A DNA stretch of 64,000 nucleotides. Source: Anaerolineae bacterium. Lineage in GTDB: Bacteria; Chloroflexota; Anaerolineae; 4572-78; J111. The notes beneath the pieces are model-generated. The model made no database searches, was not told the DNA's origin, and saw only the letters and a program-made list of their open reading frames with translations. The translations under genes and the position numbers were made by a program. The number at the start of each line of letters is the position of its first letter. Within the stretch, counting starts at the first letter, position 1. Below, piece after piece: positions 1 to 7,600 of this stretch. The stretch covers positions 62,001 to 126,000 of the forward strand of contig JAKLJP010000017.1 in the NCBI GenBank assembly GCA_023151115.1. Reading direction: 5' to 3'.

Positions 1-74
1 CGCAGCCATTCCGTTGAAAAATGGCCTGAATTCACCAAAAGAGGAGGGGTGATAACCATGCGAGAGCCTCCTTC

Positions 75-275
75 GAAAATAGACTGCTGGAGTGCAAGGC
101 TTGCTTTGCCAAGTCGCAAGGCAAGCCTTGCACTCCACTTTCATTCTTGGTGGTGTGCCGTCAGGTTCGTGACGACTCCTCTGAAAATAGCTTTGCCGGA
201 GTCCAAAAGCATAGCTTTTGGACTCCATTTTCATCATTATTGTTGGTGGAGTGCTATAAACTGGTGACGACTCCT
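75..275. repeat. Two tandem palindromic repeat units
   Basis: Two units of about 100 bases (75-180 and 183-275) each begin GAAAATAG, contain a perfect hairpin, and end GACGACTCCT. The first hairpin has a 16-bp stem (89-104 with 121-136), the second a 13-bp stem (198-210 with 214-226). The middle and right part of the unit recurs near 12.3 kb (hairpin) and near 50.5 kb (right half), so this is a dispersed element. The second unit ends directly at the start codon of the next gene. A short open frame runs through the repeat but looks accidental. Confidence 0.75.
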
Positions 276-1274
276 ATGAAAGTATTAAATCTGTTTATAA
301 TGATAACGATGCTCCTGGCCGTAGCAGCCTGCGGAACTCAACCTACCCCCCAACCTTCCCAGGCTGATCTTCTTGAAACGCAGAGTCATGGCAAGAAAAC
401 CTATACGGACTTGGTCGTTGGCTTTGCTCAGATTGGGGCCGAAAGCGAGTGGCGAACCGGCAATACGGCCTCGATCAAAGAAGCGGCCGAGCAGTTTGGC
501 GTGGAATTAAAGTTCTCGGATGCCCAGCAAAAGCAGGAGAATCAAATCAAAGCCATCCGGGTTTTTATCGCCCAACAAGTGGATGTCATCGGCGTCTCGC
601 CGGTGGTGGAAACAGGTTGGGAATCGGTCTTTCAAGAAGCCAAAGATGCCGGTATCCCGATCATCCTGGTTGACCGCCGTGCGGCTGTCTCCCCGGACCT
701 CTACGTGACGTACATGGGTTCCGATTTCCTGGCAGAAGGTAAAAATGCGGCCCGAGTGATGGTGAAACTGCTGAACGGCAAAGGCACAATCGTTGAACTG
801 GTCGGTACGGTCGGTTCTGCGCCGGCCAATGACCGCTACAAGGGTTTTAGAGAAATCTTGAAAGATTACCCGGAGATGAAGATCATTGCCTCCGCGCCGG
901 GTGATTTTACACGGGCCAAGGGGCAAGAAGTAATGGCCGCCCTTTTAAAGAGGTACGGTAAAAATATTGATGCCCTCTACGCTCACAACGACGATATGGC
1001 CATCGGGGCCATCAAGGCCATTGAAGCCTATGGCTTAAGGCCCGGCCAGGACATCAAGATTGTCTCGATTGACGCCATTCGAGATGCTTTCAAAGCGATG
1101 ATTGACGGCAAATTGAACGCGACGGTTGAGTGCAACCCGCTCCTGGGCCCACAGTTTTTTGAGTTAGCCTTAAAAGTGGCCAATCGCGAACCGGTTCCTA
1201 AGTGGATCCCGTCTATGGAAAGCATTTATTATCCTGAGAATGCTGCGGAAATCCTGCCGACCCGTAAATATTAG
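276..1274 (+). CDS. ytfQ: YtfQ-like sugar ABC transporter substrate-binding lipoprotein
   Basis: Periplasmic-binding-protein type 1 family receptor of 332 residues that would capture a sugar outside the membrane for the ABC transporter encoded downstream. The N-terminus is a lipoprotein signal with lipobox AVAACG. The stretch FSDAQQKQENQIKAI and the following VIGVSPVVETGW region match the galactofuranose-binding protein YtfQ of Enterobacteria; the ligand here is inferred. The ATG at 276 is chosen because the signal peptide starts there; upstream in-frame sequence is repeat-derived. No good Shine-Dalgarno sequence precedes it, since the repeat ends at the start codon. A paralogue follows at 1679, so one of the two may be redundant or have a different ligand. 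Confidence 0.88.
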   Translation: MKVLNLFIMITMLLAVAACGTQPTPQPSQADLLETQSHGKKTYTDLVVGFAQIGAESEWRTGNTASIKEAAEQFGVELKFSDAQQKQENQIKAIRVFIAQQVDVIGVSPVVETGWESVFQEAKDAGIPIILVDRRAAVSPDLYVTYMGSDFLAEGKNAARVMVKLLNGKGTIVELVGTVGSAPANDRYKGFREILKDYPEMKIIASAPGDFTRAKGQEVMAALLKRYGKNIDALYAHNDDMAIGAIKAIEAYGLRPGQDIKIVSIDAIRDAFKAMIDGKLNATVECNPLLGPQFFELALKVANREPVPKWIPSMESIYYPENAAEILPTRKY

Positions 1275-1277
1275 AAA

Positions 1278-1412
1278 CTGTCTGAAAAGTGGCTGAGACA
1301 GGAGTGCAAATCTTGGTTTGCCGGGCAAGGCTTGCCTTGCGCTCCGGCTTTTCAGACAGCCTTAGATTTGCCATCTTTTGTCCTTTCGTTCCCAAACTCA
1401 GGTTGGGAACGA
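1278..1412. repeat. Palindromic element and GTTCCCAA hairpin
   Basis: Behind the first binding-protein gene an inverted repeat CTGTCTGAAAAG (1278-1289) pairs with CTTTTCAGACAG (1348-1359) and encloses sequence of the GGAGTGCAA... type seen at the window start. A second hairpin, TCGTTCCCAA (1386-1395) with TTGGGAACGA (1403-1412), recurs at 41052-41091. Neither has a clear T run, so they look like dispersed elements rather than terminators. Confidence 0.65.
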
Positions 1413-1474
1413 GAGGGCAAGAATGACATAGGCTGAGATCAAAAAATAATCAACTTTTATCCAAAAAAATCACA

Positions 1475-1497
1475 CCCTCCGAGTGGAGGGGTTTTTA
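1475..1497 (+). terminator. Rho-independent terminator
   Basis: Stem CCCTCC (1475-1480) with GGAGGG (1485-1490), loop GAGT, followed by a T run. It would end transcription from the first binding-protein gene before the promoter of the second. Confidence 0.65.
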
Positions 1498-1546
1498 TTA
1501 TCCGCAAATAAAATATAAATCTCAACCTATTCCTAATAAGAATTCA

Positions 1547-1575
1547 TTGAGGTGGATAAAGTTATTGGGTATGAT
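1547..1575 (+). promoter_or_regulatory. Sigma-70-type promoter of second binding protein
   Basis: TTGAGG (1547-1552) and TATGAT (1570-1575) are spaced by 17 bases, about 100 bases before the ATG at 1679 and directly after a terminator. It would drive the transporter operon. Predicted by eye only. Confidence 0.5.
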
Positions 1576-1678
1576 GGAATAAATAAAGGCCTGCATTTTA
1601 ACCCGGGAGAAATGCGGCCCTTCACCCAATCTACTGTTAAATCAATTTAGCCAATTAGAAAAGAAGGAGAATCAAACA

Positions 1679-2680
1679 ATGAAGTTTTTAAAGGTTCTGT
1701 ATTTGCTGGTAGGCTTAGCCATAATCTTTGCTATCGTGGGTTGTGGCGCTGCTGCCCCCGCCGCCCCTGCCGAAGAAAAACCTGCCGCCGAAGCTCCAGC
1801 CAATGCTAAAAAGGAATACAAAGATTTGACGGTCTGCTACCCCCAACTGGGCGCCGAGAGCGACTGGCGCACCGCCAATAGCGCTTCACTCAAGGAAACG
1901 GCTAAGGAATTGGGCGTCAACCTGATCTTCTCCGACGCTCAACAGAAGCAAGAAAACCAGATTTCGGCCATGCGCGCCTGCATTCAGCAGGGTGTTGATG
2001 TGATTGCCCTGCCGCCGGTAGTTGAAGATGGTTGGGATGCTGTTCTGACCGAAGCCAAGGATGCCGGTATTCCGGTCATTATCGTAGACCGCTCCGTCTC
2101 CGCCGACCCATCCCTCTACGCCGCTCACATTGGTTCGGACATGGTGCTGGAAGGTAAGAAAGCCGGCGATGAAATGAACAAATTGCTGCCCGAGGGCGGC
2201 AAGATCGTTGAACTCAGCGGTACGACAGGCTCTGGCGCTGCGGTTGGCCGGGCTAAAGGTTTCCGCGAAACGCTGGCCAAAAACATCGAAATTCTGGACT
2301 CACAGACCGGTAACTTTACTACGGCTGAAGGCAAGCCGGTTATGGAAGCCTTCCTGAAGAAGTACGCCGGAGAAATTGATGGCGCGTTCATCCACAATGA
2401 CAATATGGCTATTGGTGCGGTTGAAGCGATGAAGGCCGCTGGTTTGAAACCCGGCGATATCAAAATCGTCTCTGTTGATGGTACCCGCGGCGGTTTCCAA
2501 TTGATGATTGATGGTTGGGTACAAGCCGATGTGGAATGTAACCCGCTGCTTGGCCCGCAGGTTTTGGAAATGGCGCTGAAACTCGCCAACGGCGAACCTG
2601 TAGAACGAGAAACTCTGACCAAAGAAACCGTTTACTATCCTGACCAAGCAGCCGAGTTACTGCCAAGCCGCCAGTACTAA
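1679..2680 (+). CDS. ytfQ: YtfQ-like sugar ABC transporter substrate-binding lipoprotein, second copy
   Basis: Paralogue of the protein at 276, 333 residues, with lipobox IVGCGA followed by an Ala/Pro/Glu-rich tether of about 25 residues. The core is nearly colinear with the first copy (same SDAQQKQENQI stretch, same VECNPLLGPQ near the C-terminus, same final PSRQY/PTRKY), so tandem duplication is likely. It has a strong ribosome site (AAGAAGGAG) and its own promoter and terminator, so this is probably the highly expressed receptor of the system. Binding proteins are typically made in excess of the permeases, which fits the terminator that follows. Ligand by family: galactofuranose or a related hexose. 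Confidence 0.9.
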   Translation: MKFLKVLYLLVGLAIIFAIVGCGAAAPAAPAEEKPAAEAPANAKKEYKDLTVCYPQLGAESDWRTANSASLKETAKELGVNLIFSDAQQKQENQISAMRACIQQGVDVIALPPVVEDGWDAVLTEAKDAGIPVIIVDRSVSADPSLYAAHIGSDMVLEGKKAGDEMNKLLPEGGKIVELSGTTGSGAAVGRAKGFRETLAKNIEILDSQTGNFTTAEGKPVMEAFLKKYAGEIDGAFIHNDNMAIGAVEAMKAAGLKPGDIKIVSVDGTRGGFQLMIDGWVQADVECNPLLGPQVLEMALKLANGEPVERETLTKETVYYPDQAAELLPSRQY

Positions 2681-2762
2681 TTTGTTCTGGCCGCGGCGCA
2701 TGAGTTATTTGTAATCCCCGACGGGATGCGAAGCGCTATACTCTTGCGCAAACCATAATTGA

Positions 2763-2794
2763 GAAGCGGCGTAGGGTAACGCCGCTTCTTTTTA
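2763..2794 (+). terminator. Rho-independent terminator
   Basis: Ten-base stem GAAGCGGCGT (2763-2772) with ACGCCGCTTC (2779-2788) followed by TTTTTA. It lies between the binding protein and the permeases and probably lets a fraction of transcripts through. Confidence 0.75.
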
Positions 2795-2806
2795 TAAAAA
2801 AATGGC

Positions 2807-2926
2807 ACCTGCTCAGGCATGTCATTTCGACCGTAGGGAGAAATCCCCAACACCTCGCTTGTAACCGTTACGCCCTGGGGATTTCTCGACCTTCGGTCTC
2901 GAAATGACATGAGGCTGAGTAGTTAC
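2807..2926. repeat. Palindromic element, GTCATTTCGA family
   Basis: The ends CTGCTCAGGCATGTCATTTC and the inverted copy near 2900-2926 enclose a core with AGAAATCC and GGATTTCT. A second copy with nearly the same ends is at 27890-27970, and a degenerate piece lies near 19615-19665. This is a dispersed MITE/REP-like element. Confidence 0.75.
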
Positions 2927-2949
2927 ATCCAAACAAGGGCAGGAACTCT

Positions 2950-4047
2950 ATGAAAAATAATACGCCTTTACTCAAACGCATGCGCGAAAGCCAGCTATTC
3001 TGGCCCCTGGTGGCGCTGATTTTGATTTTCATCGTTGATGCGATTTTTGCCCCCGGCTTCTTTAAAATCGGGATCCTGGATGGTCATTTGTTTGGGAACC
3101 TCATTGATGTGGTTAACAATGCGGCCCCCTTGATGTTGGTCGCCATCGGGATGACTCTGGTAATTGCTACGGGCGGGGTTGACCTTTCGGTGGGGGCGGT
3201 GATCGCTATTTCGGCGGCCACGAGTACCGTCTTGATCAACCCGGCCCTGGGCAATGAGCTTATCACCAATGATATCCTGGCGGCGAATACCACCAATACG
3301 CCTTTGTGGATCGTGGTTCTGGTTGATCTGGTGGCCGGCACCTTGTGTGGTTTGTGGAATGGCTTCCTGGTTTCCAGAGGTAAAATCTCGCCGATGGTCG
3401 CTACCCTTATCCTTATGGTCGCCGGCCGGGGTATTGCCCAGCTTGTTACCAACGGTCAAATTATGACGGTTTATTACACGCCCTATTGGTGGTTTGGCAA
3501 TGGGTTTATTTTGGGCCTGCCGGTCTCTATCTATATCGTGGCCATTGTGTTTGTGCTGGCCTGGCTGCTGGCCCGTAAAACCTCCATTGGCTTGTTCATC
3601 GAATCGGTTGGGATCAACGCCAAAGCCACTTATTATAGTGGTATCAGCGAACAAAATATCAAGCTGTTCGTTTATACCTTTTGTGGTTTTTGCAGCGCCG
3701 TCGCCGGTCTGATCCTCGGTTCTTACATTCACGGTGTTGATGCCAATAATATCGGCCTCCTTTATGAGTTGGACGCCATTTTAGCCGTGGTTATCGGCGG
3801 CACCTTGATGTCGGGCGGGCGGTTTTCTTTAATGGCGAGCGTGATTGGCGCCCTGATCATTTGGACCTTCACGATCACCATGTATACCTTTGGTGTGCCG
3901 GCTAATGCTCTCCTGGCCGGTCGAGCCGTGCTGGTCTTGGTTGTGATTATCCTTTACTCTGACTACACTCGCCGGATTTTGAACAAATTCTCTGAGCGGA
4001 AAGGAGTTCACCATGATGCAACAAACGAAGCCTCTCCTGCTAGATGA
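2950..4047 (+). CDS. ytfT: Sugar ABC transporter permease, YtfT type
   Basis: Integral membrane permease of 365 residues with about ten hydrophobic segments. It carries the BPD_transp_2 signature regions IGMTLVIATGGVDLSVGAV and GLWNGFLVSRGKISPMVATL, and LDAILAVVIGGTLMSGG near the C-terminus, matching YtfT. It would form the channel with the second permease. The C-terminal tail after residue 350 is unusual because it reads through the first copy of a 66-base duplication that holds the start of the next gene. It stops at 4045-4047 inside that copy. Confidence 0.9.
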   Translation: MKNNTPLLKRMRESQLFWPLVALILIFIVDAIFAPGFFKIGILDGHLFGNLIDVVNNAAPLMLVAIGMTLVIATGGVDLSVGAVIAISAATSTVLINPALGNELITNDILAANTTNTPLWIVVLVDLVAGTLCGLWNGFLVSRGKISPMVATLILMVAGRGIAQLVTNGQIMTVYYTPYWWFGNGFILGLPVSIYIVAIVFVLAWLLARKTSIGLFIESVGINAKATYYSGISEQNIKLFVYTFCGFCSAVAGLILGSYIHGVDANNIGLLYELDAILAVVIGGTLMSGGRFSLMASVIGALIIWTFTITMYTFGVPANALLAGRAVLVLVVIILYSDYTRRILNKFSERKGVHHDATNEASPAR

Positions 4048-4129
4048 AGGCCCCCTGCTGACCGGAAAGGAATCCAACATGATGCAACAAGCGAAGCGTT
4101 TCCTGCTAGATAACGGCCCCCTGCTAACC
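3998..4129 (+). repeat. 66-base tandem duplication over a gene junction
   Basis: Copies 3998-4063 and 4064-4129 differ at a few positions. Each holds a ribosome site (GGAAAGGA), an ATG (4013 and 4079) and the first 17 or so codons of the second permease. The length is a multiple of three, so both starts are in frame with the second permease. Confidence 0.85.
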
Positions 4130-5059
4130 ACCATTGTCATATTTATCCTGCTCTACCTGGCTGGTGGCTGGATGTATCCGGCTATGCAAAAACCGCAGGT
4201 GTTTTTTAACCTGTTTATTAACCAGGCCAGCCTGTTGATTGTGTCCATTGGCATGACCCTGGTCATCCTGACTAAAGGGATTGATCTTTCTGTAGCCGGG
4301 GTAATTGCCCTGACTACGGCCGCATCGGCCGCTTTACTGGCCAATGGTATGAGTCCGTTGGCGGTGATGCCCTTGATGTTAGTTATGGGCATCGTCTTTG
4401 GGTTGGCCCAGGGCTGGATTATTCATTTCTTCAAAGTGGAACCTTTTATCGTGACCTTAATGGGCCTCTTTTTTGCGCGGGGGATGGCTTACATCATCAC
4501 CCTTTCTTCTTTAACCATTACCGATCCTTTCTATCGTTACCTGGCCTTAACAAAAGTTCCTGTCCCTTTATTTGAAAAAGCGTATCTGTATATTCCTTCT
4601 TTTGTCGGCCCGGTCTTACTGGTGGTGGCATTTTACCTGTGTTACTTTACCCGATTTGGCCGCATGGTCTATGCTATTGGCAATAATGAGCAATCTGCTC
4701 TGTTAATGGGTTTTCCTGTTGCCCGTACCAAACTGCTGGTGTATGCCTTCGGCGGCTTTTGTTCTGCCCTGGGCGGGATTGTGTTCAGCATTTCTTTACT
4801 TTCAGGTTATGGAGGGTACGCCCCGGGCATGGAATTGGATGCCATCGCCTCGGCGGTGATCGGCGGGACGATGTTAACGGGTGGGGTAGGCAATGTCATA
4901 GGCACCCTGTTTGGGGTCTTGATTAACGGCACCATCGTCTCTATCCTCCAATTTAATGGCACTTTGAGTTCGTGGTGGACCCGTATCGGTGTCGGCGTTC
5001 TTACCCTGATCTTTCTCGGAATTCAAAGTCTGTTCTACATGAGAAAGAAACATTCATGA
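4079..5059 (+). CDS. yjfF: Sugar ABC transporter permease, YjfF type
   Basis: Second membrane subunit of the transporter, 326 residues from this start. Motifs IGMTLVILTKGIDLSVAGV, LDAIASAVIGGTMLTGG and the C-terminal GTLSSWWTRIGVG match YjfF. The start is ambiguous: an in-frame ATG at 4013 lies in the first copy of a 66-base duplication, overlaps the upstream gene by 35 bases and has a slightly better ribosome site. From 4079 the length fits the family and the protein lacks the duplicated N-terminal segment. Both starts may be used. The two permeases, the ATPase and the binding proteins form one import complex in the cytoplasmic membrane. Confidence 0.88.
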   Translation: MMQQAKRFLLDNGPLLTTIVIFILLYLAGGWMYPAMQKPQVFFNLFINQASLLIVSIGMTLVILTKGIDLSVAGVIALTTAASAALLANGMSPLAVMPLMLVMGIVFGLAQGWIIHFFKVEPFIVTLMGLFFARGMAYIITLSSLTITDPFYRYLALTKVPVPLFEKAYLYIPSFVGPVLLVVAFYLCYFTRFGRMVYAIGNNEQSALLMGFPVARTKLLVYAFGGFCSALGGIVFSISLLSGYGGYAPGMELDAIASAVIGGTMLTGGVGNVIGTLFGVLINGTIVSILQFNGTLSSWWTRIGVGVLTLIFLGIQSLFYMRKKHS

Positions 5060-5078
5060 TTTCAGTAAATCATGCATT

Positions 5079-5136
5079 GAGGAGCCAGCACGTCTACGTG
5101 CGGCTCCGTTCGGCACGTAGGCGTGCCTCACTCCTC
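5079..5136. repeat. Palindromic element, GCACGT family
   Basis: Outer stem GAGGAG (5079-5084) with CTCCTC (5131-5136), inner arms around CACGTCTACGTG and GCACGTAGGCGTGC. A close copy lies at 18362-18468. It lies just behind the second permease gene, between it and the ATPase gene. Confidence 0.75.
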
Positions 5137-5222
5137 TAAAATTGTGAGTTGTTGAATTTGATGCAAGGTTGTTTATCCCCTACGGGATACGAAGCGTTAT
5201 CCAAGACGGAGGCACAACGATT

Positions 5223-6743
5223 ATGGCAGAGTCTAATAAAGATATTCTCGTATTGAAAGGTATCTATAAACACTTTCCAGGGGTGCAGGCCCTTAACAAT
5301 GTGGACTTTACCCTCCAAAGGGGCGAAATTCATGCGCTGATGGGGGAAAATGGGGCCGGTAAGTCTACGCTGATCAAGATCATGACCGGGGTTGAGCGAC
5401 AAGACGAGGGCACGATTACGCTTGAGGGCAAAGAAGTCGCTATAAAATCACCTCAACATGCCCAGACTTTGGGGATTAGCCCGGTCTATCAAGAAGTCAA
5501 TCTGTGCACTAATCTATCGGTAGCCGAAAATATCTTGCTTGGTCGGGAGCCCCGGAAATTCGGGCGGATTGATTGGAAAGCTATGAACAACAGGGCCGAC
5601 CAACTTCTGCGCCGGCTGGATATTCATATTGATGTGACGCGGCCCCTGGAAGCGTATTCAGTGGCTATCCAACAGATGGTCGCCATTGTACGGGCGCTTG
5701 AGATTGCCTCAGCCAAAATATTAATCCTGGATGAACCCACCTCCAGTCTCGATGCCAATGAAACCGAGAAGCTATTCCAGGTGATGCGTAAATTAAGAGA
5801 TGAAGGTGTGGGTATTATCTTCATTACCCATTTCCTTAATCAGGTATATGAAATTTCGGACAGAATAACGGTCCTTAGAAACGGAAACCTGATTGGAACT
5901 TACCAGACCCATTCCTTGCCGATGATCGAGTTAATTACCAAAATGATCGGCCGGAATCTCAGTGATTTTAACGATATGACCAAAATAAAACTTGACAGCA
6001 GTCTGCGTATTAAAGAAGATGCGCTGCTTCAGGCCAGGCAGTTGGGGCGCACCGGTTCGATTAAACCCTTTGACCTGGATTTACATGCCGGAGAAGTGGT
6101 CGGGTTTGCCGGGCTGCTGGGATCGGGGCGTACAGAAACCGCCAAGCTGCTGTTTGGCATAGACAAACCGGATAGCGGCACGTTGAAGTTTGCCGGAGAA
6201 GTGGTTAAAAATTTCTCGCCCGACGATTCGATTGCCAGAGGTATTGCCTTTTGCCCTGAAGATAGGCGAGCAGAAGGTTTGCTGCCCGATTTAACCGTCA
6301 GAGAAAACATCATCCTGGCTATCCAGGGCAGTAGAGGTTGGTTCAACTATCTCAGCAAGCGAAAACAGTATGAACTGGCTGAACATTATATTCAATTGCT
6401 CAATATTAGCACCCCTACCCCAGACCAACCGGTTAAAAACCTCAGCGGTGGAAATCAACAAAAGGTTATTTTGGCGCGCTGGCTGGCCACAAACCCCGAT
6501 CTTTTGATTCTGGATGAACCCACCCGAGGCATTGATGTCGGGGCCAAGGCCGAAATTCAAAAACTGGTCCTTGAGCTGGCTGAAGATGGCAAAGCATGTG
6601 TATTTATTTCATCGGAGTTAGAGGAAGTATTACGTACCAGCCATCGCATCGTAGTGCTGCGGGATCGAGAGAAGATAAATGAGTTCAGCGGGGAGGTGGA
6701 TGAGCATAAAATCATGCAGGCCATGGCCGAGAGTGGCTCATAA
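5223..6743 (+). CDS. ytfR: Sugar ABC transporter ATP-binding protein, two-domain, YtfR type
   Basis: Cytoplasmic ATPase of 506 residues with two nucleotide-binding domains, as in the RbsA/MglA/YtfR family. The first domain has a canonical Walker A (GENGAGKST) and Walker B (ILILDEPTSSLD). The second has the family's degenerate P-loop (GLLGSGRTE), with signature LSGGNQQKV and LLILDEPTRGIDVG. It powers the two permeases encoded just upstream. The ATG at 5223 follows GGAGG at a good distance; a more upstream in-frame ATG at 5169 has no ribosome site. The gap to the permease holds a palindromic element. Confidence 0.92.
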   Translation: MAESNKDILVLKGIYKHFPGVQALNNVDFTLQRGEIHALMGENGAGKSTLIKIMTGVERQDEGTITLEGKEVAIKSPQHAQTLGISPVYQEVNLCTNLSVAENILLGREPRKFGRIDWKAMNNRADQLLRRLDIHIDVTRPLEAYSVAIQQMVAIVRALEIASAKILILDEPTSSLDANETEKLFQVMRKLRDEGVGIIFITHFLNQVYEISDRITVLRNGNLIGTYQTHSLPMIELITKMIGRNLSDFNDMTKIKLDSSLRIKEDALLQARQLGRTGSIKPFDLDLHAGEVVGFAGLLGSGRTETAKLLFGIDKPDSGTLKFAGEVVKNFSPDDSIARGIAFCPEDRRAEGLLPDLTVRENIILAIQGSRGWFNYLSKRKQYELAEHYIQLLNISTPTPDQPVKNLSGGNQQKVILARWLATNPDLLILDEPTRGIDVGAKAEIQKLVLELAEDGKACVFISSELEEVLRTSHRIVVLRDREKINEFSGEVDEHKIMQAMAESGS

Positions 6744-6773
6744 GGTACGTCAAAGAAAATAATTACTCAATCT

Positions 6774-6874
6774 TCGTGTTGCGTCTTGCGTCTTGCGTGA
6801 GATCAAGCAGACGGAACACGCCGCCAGAGCCGAAGGCCCCCTGTGGGCAGGCACGCAAGCGAGACGCAACACGT
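6774..6874. repeat. Inverted repeat with CTTGCGT tandem motif
   Basis: The left arm CGTGTTGCGTCTTGCGTC carries a short tandem of CTTGCGT and is matched by an inverted arm ACGCAAGCGAGACGCAACAC at the right end. It separates the transporter operon from the DsbA-like gene and contains a spurious GTG start. Confidence 0.6.
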
Positions 6875-6887
6875 TCAGCAAATCTCT

Positions 6888-7574
6888 GTGGAAAAAGATA
6901 AAGACTTGCAAACACAGTTTGATAACAGCAAGCAAAACTCTGTCCGGCGTTGGTTGGCTTGGGGAGGCGTCGTGCTTGTTTTGTTGTTCATCGGCGTGAT
7001 GGCTCGACCCTATCTGAATTTAGATGGTCAAAGGGCTTCGAGCGCGGCTGAGGCGTTTATGACCGATTATCCTTCTCTCGGCCCTGAAACCGCGCCGGTC
7101 GTCATCGTCGAATACGGCGACTTGGGCTGTCCGGCCTGTTGGGCCTGGCATAAGCTGGGCGTCCTAAAGGACATCCGCGCCAAGTATGGCGACCAGGTGC
7201 GTTTTGTCTGGAAGGATTTCCCGGTCGTCACCCTGGATTCCCCCAAGGCAGCCGAGGCCGCCCAGTGCGCCTACGAGCAGGGTAAATTCTGGGAATTTCA
7301 CGATGCGATCTATGACAGTGACAATCCTGAAGCAATTGGCCAAAATGACCTCAACGCCTACGCGGTTAAAATTGGGCTGGACATGAACCAATTTAATGCG
7401 TGTGTAGACACCCGCCGTTATCGGGATAAGGTCAATAATCAGCAGCACGAGGCTTTCGAAATAGGCTTTACCGGAACCCCGGCTTTCCTGGTGAATGACC
7501 AGCTATTTGTTGGGGTGCAACGCTTTGAAGTGTTTGAGCAAGTCATTGATTCCTTGCTGGCTCCCGAGAGGTAG
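6888..7574 (+). CDS. Membrane-anchored DsbA-family thiol-disulfide oxidoreductase
   Basis: Thioredoxin-fold protein of about 228 residues. One N-terminal membrane segment (around WLAWGGVVLVLLFIGVMA) anchors it with the catalytic domain outside. The active site is C-P-A-C in the context GDLGCPACW, and the cis-Pro region is GFTGTPAFLV, both typical of DsbA/BdbD (Thioredoxin_4) proteins that oxidise or isomerise disulfides in exported proteins. The GTG at 6888 is preferred because the alternative GTG at 6843 lies in a repeat arm; the ribosome site is weak in both cases. It is not obviously linked to the sugar transporter upstream. Confidence 0.82.
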   Translation: MEKDKDLQTQFDNSKQNSVRRWLAWGGVVLVLLFIGVMARPYLNLDGQRASSAAEAFMTDYPSLGPETAPVVIVEYGDLGCPACWAWHKLGVLKDIRAKYGDQVRFVWKDFPVVTLDSPKAAEAAQCAYEQGKFWEFHDAIYDSDNPEAIGQNDLNAYAVKIGLDMNQFNACVDTRRYRDKVNNQQHEAFEIGFTGTPAFLVNDQLFVGVQRFEVFEQVIDSLLAPER

Positions 7575-7600
7575 CGTGAGCCAAACTTCCCGATTCTAAG

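Noticed and set aside
49..267. Open frame at the window start
   Set aside because: It runs through two palindromic repeat units and has no recognisable protein features.
1278..1359. Inverted repeat as attenuator of the second binding protein
   Set aside because: A better terminator and promoter lie downstream, and the sequence matches dispersed elements.
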